Source of the DNA: Clostridia bacterium
GTDB lineage: Bacteria > Bacillota > Clostridia > Christensenellales > DTU072
Assembly: GCA_028699795.1 (NCBI GenBank)
Contig: JAQVTZ010000029.1
Span: 1-13,515, forward strand
Reading direction: 5' to 3'
DNA length: 13,515 nucleotides
The translations under genes and the position numbers were made by a program. Within the stretch, counting starts at the first letter, position 1. Every line of letters starts with the position of its first letter. This document shows positions 5,114-11,726 of this stretch, one piece after another. The notes below the pieces were generated by a model. The model did no database searches. It was not told the origin of the DNA and saw nothing but the letters and a program-made list of their open reading frames with translations.

Positions 5114-5944
5114 TTGAGCATTATAGAGCTAAACAATGTTTCTTTTGACTACCAAAGCGGCGAAGATCTTTCGCGCGGAGTCAAAAACATCAACCTTAAA
5201 ATAGAGAAAGGCAAATTTATCGTATTGCTCGGGCATAACGGCAGCGGTAAGTCTACACTTGCAAAACTGCTGAACGGATTTTTAATACCAGATGAAGGCG
5301 ATGTCATCGTAAACGGTATCCACACCAAAGATACCAAAAGAATCTACGATATTCGCGCCAAAGTAGGAATGGTGTTCCAAAACCCCGACAACCAAATGGT
5401 GGCGTCTATCATAGAAGACGACCTTGCTTTCGGACCCGAAAACTTGGGCGTCCCCCGTGAAGAAATCCAAAAGAGAGTCGATTGGGCGTTGGAAGCCGTC
5501 AATATGAACGAATACCGCTACGGCACGCCATACAAGCTGTCGGGCGGGCAAAAACAGCGTATCGCCATCGCGGCGATTCTTGCCATGTTGCCCGAAATCT
5601 TGATTTTGGACGAGTCCACCGCCATGCTGGACCCCAAAGGACGCGCCGAAGTGATGGAAACCGCAAAACGGCTCAATCGGGATAACAATATGACCGTTAT
5701 TTTAATTACTCATTATATGGATGAGGCAATCGACGCCGACGAAGTTATCGTGCTGAATGACGGCGAAATTGCCATTCAAGGCACGCCAAAAGAGGTATTT
5801 CGGGAAACCGAAATCATAAAAGAAGCCGGATTGGAACTTCCTGTTTCTACGCAAGTTGCCCTACTTTTACAAAAAGCGGGTCACCCCGTGCCTTTGGTAC
5901 TGCATGACGAAGAACTTGTGGAGGCGGTATGTCGATTGAAGTAA
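5114..5944 (+). CDS. ecfA1: ECF transporter ATPase EcfA1
   Basis: This is one of the two ATP-binding subunits of the energy-coupling factor motor that drives vitamin S components. The 276-residue protein has Walker A GHNGSGKST (40-48), the Q-loop region FQNPDNQMV (89-96) typical of EcfA1, and ABC signature LSGGQKQR (142-149). Walker B is ILILDESTAMLDP with D166-E167, and the switch His200 lies in ITHYMDEA. The chosen start is TTG 5114: GGAGAGG at 5100-5106 lies 7 bases upstream, and translation from it gives the normal N-terminus MSIIELNNVSF. A GTG at 5090 would add eight residues and lies before the ribosome site. The coding end overlaps ecfA2 by 16 bases, so the two are cotranslated and should form a heterodimer. 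The walker and signature residues are intact. Confidence 0.95.
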   Translation: MSIIELNNVSFDYQSGEDLSRGVKNINLKIEKGKFIVLLGHNGSGKSTLAKLLNGFLIPDEGDVIVNGIHTKDTKRIYDIRAKVGMVFQNPDNQMVASIIEDDLAFGPENLGVPREEIQKRVDWALEAVNMNEYRYGTPYKLSGGQKQRIAIAAILAMLPEILILDESTAMLDPKGRAEVMETAKRLNRDNNMTVILITHYMDEAIDADEVIVLNDGEIAIQGTPKEVFRETEIIKEAGLELPVSTQVALLLQKAGHPVPLVLHDEELVEAVCRLK

Positions 5945-6786
5945 AAGACCTTTCTTATACCTACTCCGTAGGCTCTCCCTTCCAAAAAGAAGCGTTAAAT
6001 GGCGTATCGTTTTCCATATCCGAGGGCGAAACCGTGGGGATTATCGGCTCGACGGGCAGCGGAAAATCCACGCTGGTGCAACATCTCAACGGACTTATTA
6101 AGCTGACTTCCGGCTCCGTAAAAGTGTACGATATCGACTTGAGTATCAAAAAACCTGACTTTAAGCAGCTGCGTGCCACCGTCGGGATGCTGTTCCAGTA
6201 TCCCGAGTACCAACTCTTTGAAGAAACAGTATTAAAAGATGTAGCGTTTGGGCCTCTCAATTTCGGCGCGACAAAAGAAGAAGCCGATGCCGCCGCCGAA
6301 GAAGCAATCCGTCTTGTCGGCCTCGATTTTGAAGAAATAAAAGACAAATCTCCTTTTGAATTGTCAGGCGGACAAAAAAGAAGAGCCGCAATAGCAGGCA
6401 TACTCGCAAGCAAACCCAAAATTCTTGTGTTGGACGAGCCAACTGCGGGGTTGGACCCCGTTGGAAAACGAGAAATACTTCGCTTAATTACCTCATTAAA
6501 GAAAAGCTATGTCAAAACCGTCCTTATGATTAGTCACAACATGGACGAAATCGGCGAGTATTGCGACAGGGTATTGGTGATGAGCGAAGGCAAATTGATC
6601 TCGGACAACTCTCCCCAAAATATATTCGCAGACGAAAGTATCCTTTCGGGTACGGGGTTAAGCTTGCCGCATACCGCCCGTATTAGGCGTATGCTGGAGA
6701 CGCAAGGTGTTTTTCTGCAAGGAAACCCCTTGTCTGCCGAAGCGTTGGCATACGCCATCGCGGACGCACTGGGAGGTCGTTCGTGA
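5929..6786 (+). CDS. ecfA2: ECF transporter ATPase EcfA2
   Basis: This second ATP-binding subunit pairs with EcfA1 on the coupling helices of EcfT. The 285-residue protein has Walker A GSTGSGKST (40-48), Q-loop region FQYPEYQLF (89-97), the hallmark of EcfA2, and signature LSGGQKRR (145-152). Walker B is ILVLDEPTAGLDP with D169-E170, and His203 lies in ISHNMDEI. The start ATG 5929 follows GGAGG inside the end of ecfA1. The stop TGA at 6784-6786 overlaps the ecfT GTG start by four bases, indicating tight translational coupling. The C-terminal region after the H-loop (about 210-285) matches the extra domain typical of EcfA proteins. No residue needed for ATP hydrolysis is missing. Confidence 0.96.
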   Translation: MSIEVKDLSYTYSVGSPFQKEALNGVSFSISEGETVGIIGSTGSGKSTLVQHLNGLIKLTSGSVKVYDIDLSIKKPDFKQLRATVGMLFQYPEYQLFEETVLKDVAFGPLNFGATKEEADAAAEEAIRLVGLDFEEIKDKSPFELSGGQKRRAAIAGILASKPKILVLDEPTAGLDPVGKREILRLITSLKKSYVKTVLMISHNMDEIGEYCDRVLVMSEGKLISDNSPQNIFADESILSGTGLSLPHTARIRRMLETQGVFLQGNPLSAEALAYAIADALGGRS

Positions 6787-7619
6787 ACAGAGATATCACT
6801 TTTGGCCAATATTATCCCGCAGACTCTTTTGTACACAAAATGGACCCTCGTGTCAAGTTGATACTGGTAGTCGCTTTTATTGTGGCGGTCTTTCTCGTAA
6901 AGTCACTTTTCAGCTATATTGCAATTACTATTTTTGTTATAGTAGGCATTTTGGGCTCTCATGTTCCAATAAAAAGTATACTAAAAAGTGTTAGAGGCAT
7001 CATCTTTGTAGTCTTGCTTACTGCGATACTGAATGTGTTTTTTTACAGCGGCGGCGAGCGTGTGTTGGTACACTGGTGGAAAATTACGATTACAGTCGAG
7101 TCTCTTTTATTTGCCTTGCGCATGGCGTTAAGACTTATTTTTTTGGTACTGGGTACCACTTTACTGACGCTTACCACAACGCCCATGAACCTTACGGACG
7201 GCATGGAAAGCCTGATGGCGCCGCTCAAACTAATCCGTTTTCCCATACACGATGTGGCAATAATTATGAGCATCGCGCTTCGATTTATCCCGATACTCAT
7301 GGAAGAAGTAAACAAAATCATGCTTGCGCAAAAGGCGCGCGGCGCCGATTTCGAAAGCGGAGGGTTAATGAAAAGAGCGAGAGCTTTGTTGCCCGTACTG
7401 ATTCCTCTTTTTGTATCCGCGTTTCGAAGAGCGGACGAGTTGGCGCTTGCTTTAGACGCGAGATGTTACAACGCGACACCGCACCGCACAAAGTATAAAG
7501 TGCTTAAACTGGGCTGGAGAGACGCCGCAGGCGCATTTTACAGCGCGCTTCTAATCTTCGCGGTGGTCGCAATCAACGCCTCTTTTTGGGGCCTGTTCGG
7601 TTTTTCTTTAAGCGTATGA
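6783..7619 (+). CDS. ecfT: ECF transporter transmembrane subunit EcfT
   Basis: This membrane scaffold joins the two ATPases to interchangeable S components. The 278-residue protein has hydrophobic segments near 24-40, 43-58, 70-88, 106-130 and 251-275. It also has the two long coupling helices, with their Ala-Arg motifs at A185-R186-G187 (QKARGADF) and A226-R227-C228 (ALDARCYN). The second motif normally reads Ala-Arg-Gly/Ala/Ser; Cys in the third place is a mild oddity. The GTG start overlaps the ecfA2 stop and follows GGGAGG by six bases. The stop TGA 7617-7619 overlaps the truA start as ATGA. With ecfA1 and ecfA2 it makes a complete, general (group II) ECF motor able to serve S components encoded elsewhere as well as the one upstream. 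Confidence 0.95.
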   Translation: MNRDITFGQYYPADSFVHKMDPRVKLILVVAFIVAVFLVKSLFSYIAITIFVIVGILGSHVPIKSILKSVRGIIFVVLLTAILNVFFYSGGERVLVHWWKITITVESLLFALRMALRLIFLVLGTTLLTLTTTPMNLTDGMESLMAPLKLIRFPIHDVAIIMSIALRFIPILMEEVNKIMLAQKARGADFESGGLMKRARALLPVLIPLFVSAFRRADELALALDARCYNATPHRTKYKVLKLGWRDAAGAFYSALLIFAVVAINASFWGLFGFSLSV

Positions 7620-8353
7620 AATACAAGCTTATCGTTGAATATTTTGGGAAGAATTATAACGGATGGCAGCGTCAAAAAAACGGCGTGGGAGTTCAGCAGG
7701 TATTGGAAGAAAAACTTAGTGACCTTTTGGGCAGTACCATAAAAATTGTCGGCAGCGGCAGAACGGATACGGGCGTTCATGCGTTAGGACAGGTCGCCCA
7801 TTTCGAAGCGAACACCACGATTCCTCCCGAAAAAATGGTATTTGCGCTAAACACGCTTCTTCCGGACGATATTAAAGTGCAGCGTTGTGAAGCGGCGGAT
7901 GCCGATTTTCATGCCCAGTACAGCGCAAAGCGCAAAACCTACCGTTATCAAGCCTATCTCTCTAGAATACCGAGCCCCTTGCGCGACGACCGCTACGCCC
8001 GCATTGTTCCTCCTCTCGATATCGAAGCAATGAAACGATGCGCGCAAAAAATGGTGGGAGTGCACGATTTTGCGGCGTTTTCCTCTTTGGGCAGCGAAAA
8101 AAAGAGTACTATCCGCGAAATTTATCGATGCGAACTGATCCAAAACGGCGACGAACTCTATTTCGAAATCGAAGGAAACGGATTTTTATATAATATGGTG
8201 CGCATTATTGTGGGGACTTTGGTGTTTGTCGGGAAAAGTAAACTGCCCGAAAGCATTGCAGACGAAATGTTCCGCACCGGCAATCGGAAAGCAGGCGGCA
8301 AAACCTTCCCCGCCAAGGGACTGTTTTTGAAAAGTGTAAGTTATACGAAATAA
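7616..8353 (+). CDS. truA: tRNA pseudouridine(38-40) synthase
   Basis: TruA converts uridines 38-40 of the anticodon arm of many tRNAs to pseudouridine in the cytoplasm. The 245-residue product has the usual N-terminus YKLIVEYFGKNYNGWQRQ (split here only by position) and the catalytic loop GSGRTDTGVHA with Asp51. The family motif KRKTYRYQ lies near 104-111, and HDFAAFSS and FLYNMVRIIVG are near 148 and 196. The length is normal. The ATG at 7616 is the M of the N-terminal consensus and overlaps the ecfT stop (ATGA) without a clear ribosome site, so it depends on coupling. A longer frame from 7586 is not needed. The gene order ecfA1-ecfA2-ecfT-truA-rplM-rpsI is widely conserved in Bacillota. 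Confidence 0.96.
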   Translation: MKYKLIVEYFGKNYNGWQRQKNGVGVQQVLEEKLSDLLGSTIKIVGSGRTDTGVHALGQVAHFEANTTIPPEKMVFALNTLLPDDIKVQRCEAADADFHAQYSAKRKTYRYQAYLSRIPSPLRDDRYARIVPPLDIEAMKRCAQKMVGVHDFAAFSSLGSEKKSTIREIYRCELIQNGDELYFEIEGNGFLYNMVRIIVGTLVFVGKSKLPESIADEMFRTGNRKAGGKTFPAKGLFLKSVSYTK

Positions 8354-8390
8354 TTCGGTAAAATAAGAAAAAAGCGGAAATTTATGTTAA

Positions 8391-8423
8391 TTGATTGACT
8401 TATTTCGGTTAATATAATATTAT
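8391..8423 (+). promoter_or_regulatory. rplM-rpsI promoter
   Basis: TTGACT (8395-8400) is followed after 17 bases by TATTAT (8418-8423). An overlapping choice is TTGATT (8391-8396) with TATAAT (8413-8418) and a 16-base spacer. Either predicts a start near 8425-8431. No terminator lies between truA and this site, so readthrough may add to expression. Confidence 0.75.
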
Positions 8424-8430
8424 ATTTAGG

Positions 8431-8505
8431 CATCGTCTCGTTTTGCAAAAGAACCAGCCCCTCGATTGCAAACGGCGAACATAGTTTATTACGGAGGTCT
8501 TTACC
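8431..8505 (+). promoter_or_regulatory. 5' leader of rplM, possible L13-type regulatory hairpin
   Basis: CTCGTTTTGC (8437-8446) and GCAAACGGCGA (8468-8478) can pair with one bulge and a terminal loop of about 21 bases holding CCAGCCCCTCG. The hairpin lies just upstream of the ribosome site GGAGGT (8493-8498). L13 leaders that let the protein limit its own operon are known in Bacillota at exactly this place. I cannot confirm the family match by eye. Confidence 0.5.
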
Positions 8506-8937
8506 ATGAAAACATATATGGCAAAGCCTGAATCCATCGAAAGAAAATGGTATGTTGTAGACGCGACCGGCATGGTGTTGGGAAGACTCGCATCTCAAAT
8601 CGCAACCATTCTCAGAGGCAAGAACAAACCCTCTTTTACTCCGCATGTGGATACAGGCGACTGCGTTATCGTTATCAATTGCGATAAAATTGTTCTAACT
8701 GGCAAGAAGTCGGAGCAGAAATTTTACCGCTATCATACAGGATACATTGGCGGTCTTAAAGAGACTCGTTACGATAAGTTGCTTCTTAACAAACCCGAGT
8801 TTGTCGTTTACCATGCGGTCAAGGGCATGTTGCCCCACAACCCGTTGGGGCGCAACATGATTAAGAAGCTCTACACTTACAAGGGCGCCGAGCACAACCA
8901 TCAAGCTCAAAAGCCCGAAGCTCTCAAGCTTATATAA
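8506..8937 (+). CDS. rplM: 50S ribosomal protein L13
   Basis: L13 binds 23S rRNA early in large-subunit assembly. The 143-residue protein has the standard N-terminus (KPESIERKWYVVDATG), then VLGRLASQIATILRGK. GDCVIVINCDKI (about 51-62) and YRYHTGYIGGLKE (74-86) follow, and VKGMLPHNPLGR (106-117) is the L13 signature. The length is normal. ATG 8506 follows GGAGGT by seven bases. It is first in a two-gene operon with rpsI 14 bases downstream, an arrangement conserved across most bacteria. Confidence 0.98.
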   Translation: MKTYMAKPESIERKWYVVDATGMVLGRLASQIATILRGKNKPSFTPHVDTGDCVIVINCDKIVLTGKKSEQKFYRYHTGYIGGLKETRYDKLLLNKPEFVVYHAVKGMLPHNPLGRNMIKKLYTYKGAEHNHQAQKPEALKLI

Positions 8938-8951
8938 TGTGAGGTGATGAT

Positions 8952-9362
8952 ATGTCAGCCAAAAAAGTAAAAAAAGTTCAGTTTTGGGGAACAGGAAGGC
9001 GCAAAAAGGCAATCGCGCGCGTTCGTCTGATTCCGGGCGGAGAAGGCGCTGTCGTAATTAACGGCAGAACAATAGACGAGTTTTTCGGTCTCGAGACCCT
9101 TAAATACATCGTCCGTCAACCGTTAGAACTTACCCAAACAACCACAAAATTCGATGTTGCCGTCAATGTATGCGGCGGCGGCGTATCCGGTCAAGCGGGC
9201 GCAATACGCCATGGCGTAGCAAGAGCGCTCTGCCAAGCGGACGAAACACTTCGTCCCGCGCTCAAATCCGCAGGATTCTTGACCCGCGACCCCAGAATGA
9301 AAGAAAGGAAAAAATACGGTCTGCATAAAGCCCGCAAAGCTCCTCAATTCTCTAAGCGTTAA
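8952..9362 (+). CDS. rpsI: 30S ribosomal protein S9
   Basis: S9 sits in the head of the small subunit, with its basic C-terminal tail reaching the P-site tRNA. The 136-residue protein has QFWGTGRRKKAIARVRL near the start and INGRTIDEFFG (36-46). GGGVSGQAGAIRHG (75-88) is the S9 signature, and RDPRMKERKKYGLHKARKAPQFSKR is the end (given in two parts in the family profile), closing on the universal SKR. ATG 8952 follows GAGGTGAT (8941-8948). It is cotranscribed with rplM and ends before a strong terminator. Nothing in it departs from the family. Confidence 0.98.
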   Translation: MSAKKVKKVQFWGTGRRKKAIARVRLIPGGEGAVVINGRTIDEFFGLETLKYIVRQPLELTQTTTKFDVAVNVCGGGVSGQAGAIRHGVARALCQADETLRPALKSAGFLTRDPRMKERKKYGLHKARKAPQFSKR

Positions 9363-9385
9363 TCGTTCTATTTGTATTGTTGCTC

Positions 9386-9419
9386 AAAGGTCCGTACAGT
9401 ACTGTACGGACCTTTTCCA
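9386..9419 (+). terminator. rpsI terminator, 30-base perfect palindrome
   Basis: Bases 9386-9400 are the exact reverse complement of 9401-9415. This gives a stem of up to about 13 pairs with a minimal turn at CAGTACTG, followed by TTTT (9413-9416). The leading AAA and trailing TTT make it usable from both strands. It begins 24 bases after the rpsI stop. Confidence 0.88.
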
Positions 9420-9455
9420 TTTGTTATTTTCCATTTTCTGCACTTTTATCTACTA

Positions 9456-9484
9456 TTGTTTCTTCTTTTGTGTTGTGGTATACT
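9456..9484 (+). promoter_or_regulatory. Promoter of the sugar symporter-deacetylase pair
   Basis: TTGTTT (9456-9461) and TATACT (9479-9484) are 17 bases apart, and a TG at 9476-9477 makes an extended -10. The predicted start is near 9491, leaving a leader of about 24 bases with AGGAG before the ATG at 9515. I see no operator-like repeat. Confidence 0.65.
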
Positions 9485-9514
9485 TTCAATAATAATTCTC
9501 TATAGGAGTCGTTC

Positions 9515-10855
9515 ATGGAAAAGAAAACGCGTCCTTCCCGTTACGGGATAGGAATGTTCGGCACCTCTCTCGCAATCAATATGTTTCGTGGAAGAGTGGC
9601 GGCCTTTTATGTTTTAATTAAAGGGTTGACGCTCGAAAACCTTGCGTTGGTGACCTTTGTCTATACTTTTTTGGATGTCATTGATAACCCCGTTTACGGT
9701 ATCCTGTCCGACAATACGCGAACGCGCTTCGGCAGACGCAAACTCTGGCTTCTAATTGGCGCCCCTCTTTTTGCCATCTTTTTCATTTTGTTCTATTCGC
9801 CGCCTCTTTCGCTATCCAAAAACGGTTTATTTATTTGGGCTATGATCTTTTATTTTGTAACAGGCACGCTGGACAGCCTTATTAACGCAAATTACGGTGC
9901 ACTGTTTCCCGAGCTCTTTCCCGACGATAAAATTCGCGCCAAAACAAACGCCATCCGCCAAACTGCGCAACTGTTTGCCATGATTATCGGTATCGGTCTT
10001 ACCCCGATGATTGCTGATGCGATAGGCTACACACTTACTGCAATCATTTACGGCATGGTCAGTTTGGCGGTCATTCTTTATATGGCATTCGGCGTGCACG
10101 AGCCTCCTACCGTCAAACTGGAAAAAGCGAAGTTCTTCCCCGCGCTTTTATCTATCATCAAATCCAAAAACTTCTGGATGGTCGGCTTTGCCAATGCCTT
10201 CTACAGCGCGGCAATGGGACTTGTGATGGCTTCCATTGCCTTTTATGTCAAATTCGCACTTCATTTTGGAAGCACACAAGAAACCATCTTGCTGGGGGTC
10301 GTGATACTTGTTGCAATTATTGGTGTCACGCTTTGGAGTACGCTTGTCCGAAAATATGGGACAATAAAAGTTTGGCGCACGGCGCTGATGTTTCTCGCGC
10401 TTGCATTTGTCCCGCTATTTTTTGCCAATTCCCTTATCACGGCTATTATGGCCGCCGTTTGTGTCGGTATCGGTTTTTCCGGTTGTATCAGTACCATGGA
10501 TCTTATGGGCGCAAAGGTGCTGGATGAGGATTATGCGCGTCACGGCATCAAGAGAGAAGGTATTTTTACAAGCACAATGGGCTTTATGAACAGGCTCTCA
10601 GGTCTATTTATTTCTTTGGGGCTCTTGCTTGCTTCCAGACTTTATGGGTTTGAAAGTGGCGACGAACCCGGTCTCCGTCCGGACGACGCCTCCCGATTCT
10701 TACTTTGCCTTTTCCCCATGGGACTCACGGTTTTAGGGATTGTATTCACTTTCTTTGTTAAATTCGATGAAGAGGCGATTAAACGCCAAACCCGCAAAGA
10801 TAACAACGCCCCTGAAACATCCCAAGACCAATTAGATATGGGTATTTATGAATAA
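9515..10855 (+). CDS. GPH-family (MFS) sugar:cation symporter
   Basis: This is a cytoplasmic-membrane carrier that probably brings in a glycoside, pentoside, hexuronide or related sugar with Na+ or H+. The 446-residue protein shows about twelve hydrophobic segments. The GPH-family signature between helices 2 and 3 is clear: D54-x-x-D57-N-P then YGILSDNTRTRFGRRK (61-76), with the acidic pair at the start of helix 2 that binds the cation in MelB-type carriers. The N-terminal FYV-x-x-KGL segment also fits. The start ATG follows AGGAG. Its last eight bases overlap the deacetylase gene, so the two act together. The substrate cannot be read from sequence. The partner suggests an acetylated or amino sugar, but no glycosidase or kinase is in the window. 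Confidence 0.87.
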   Translation: MEKKTRPSRYGIGMFGTSLAINMFRGRVAAFYVLIKGLTLENLALVTFVYTFLDVIDNPVYGILSDNTRTRFGRRKLWLLIGAPLFAIFFILFYSPPLSLSKNGLFIWAMIFYFVTGTLDSLINANYGALFPELFPDDKIRAKTNAIRQTAQLFAMIIGIGLTPMIADAIGYTLTAIIYGMVSLAVILYMAFGVHEPPTVKLEKAKFFPALLSIIKSKNFWMVGFANAFYSAAMGLVMASIAFYVKFALHFGSTQETILLGVVILVAIIGVTLWSTLVRKYGTIKVWRTALMFLALAFVPLFFANSLITAIMAAVCVGIGFSGCISTMDLMGAKVLDEDYARHGIKREGIFTSTMGFMNRLSGLFISLGLLLASRLYGFESGDEPGLRPDDASRFLLCLFPMGLTVLGIVFTFFVKFDEEAIKRQTRKDNNAPETSQDQLDMGIYE

Positions 10856-11699
10856 ACAACTGATCATCAATGCGGATGACTTTGGGATATGCACGGAAAC
10901 AAATAAGGCAATCGCAGAACTGTATCAAGCGAAAAAAATCACCTCTACCTCTCTTTTGGTATCGGCGGAAGCTTCTTCCGAAGCAATACAAATCATCAAA
11001 GATAAAAAACTTGATTTCGGGGTACATCTTACCTTAAATTCGGATTTCCAAAGCTACCCTTGGGATGCGGTATCCCCTCGCAAAAGTAATCTTGCAGACA
11101 ACAACGGAAAACTGTTTGCCGATACCGCGTATATTGCAAAACACGCTCTTTCTAAAGAAGTCACCGCGGAGTGCGAAGCCCAAATAAACAAATGCAAAAG
11201 TTTAGGCATTTCACCCGACCATCTCGACAACCATTGCGCCACCATGTACGGTATGAACGGACGGTTGTTTTTTATCAATGCGTTCAGGCTTTCAAAACGG
11301 TATCATCTTCCCTTCCGTTTTCCCAAGCGCAACAGTTTTCTTAACGGGTATTTCGGCGGTCAAACGCCGTTCTATATAAGAACGGCGCATAAAGGCGTTG
11401 CATTGTGTGCAAAGATTTTGGGGGCAACCATTATAGATGATATGATCACAAACCCCTATTCTATTAAGGATATCCCCGACTACAAAACGCTGGAGAATTA
11501 TTATCTACGCGCAATAAGCACAATAAAAGACGGCGTAACCGAATTGTTTTTGCATCCTTCTTACGATGCACCAAAATACTCTGCCGCCACCGCCGAATGG
11601 AAAAAAAGACAATACGAATTGGCATTCTTGTTCAGTTCTTCATTAGAGAAAAGATTGCAAGACGAAGGCATAACCTTAATAAGTTATAAAATGCTCTAG
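10848..11699 (+). CDS. ChbG/YdjC-type carbohydrate deacetylase
   Basis: YdjC-fold enzymes remove an acetyl group from N-acetylated sugars such as chitobiose using a divalent metal. The 283-residue protein begins INADDFGIC with D10-D11. It continues with GVHLTLN (H60), and DHLDNHCAT with H125 and H129, giving the Asp-His-His metal site. LFLHPSYDAP near the C-terminus adds the conserved catalytic-side His. The length suits the family. ATG 10848 overlaps the symporter gene by eight bases and has only a weak GGG ribosome site, so translation is probably coupled. The pairing of importer and deacetylase suggests handling of an imported acetylated oligosaccharide in the cytoplasm. Related HpnK proteins act on lipids, so the sugar role is likely but not certain. 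Confidence 0.88.
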   Translation: MNKQLIINADDFGICTETNKAIAELYQAKKITSTSLLVSAEASSEAIQIIKDKKLDFGVHLTLNSDFQSYPWDAVSPRKSNLADNNGKLFADTAYIAKHALSKEVTAECEAQINKCKSLGISPDHLDNHCATMYGMNGRLFFINAFRLSKRYHLPFRFPKRNSFLNGYFGGQTPFYIRTAHKGVALCAKILGATIIDDMITNPYSIKDIPDYKTLENYYLRAISTIKDGVTELFLHPSYDAPKYSAATAEWKKRQYELAFLFSSSLEKRLQDEGITLISYKML

Positions 11700-11708
11700 C
11701 ATTCTTTT
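11688..11708. terminator. Weak bidirectional terminator between the convergent genes
   Basis: AATGC (11690-11694) and GCATT (11699-11703) pair around a TCTA loop. An A run precedes and TCTTTT follows, so each strand sees a short stem plus T-rich tail. It contains the deacetylase stop codon and lies about 18 bases past the ileS stop. The stem is short, so efficiency is doubtful. Confidence 0.4.
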
Positions 11709-11726
11709 GCCGTATCGAATCCGCCT

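Noticed and set aside
5961..6419. Open frame of 152 codons on the - strand opposite ecfA2
   Set aside because: It mirrors the conserved ATPase codons and has no family features; a shadow of ecfA2.
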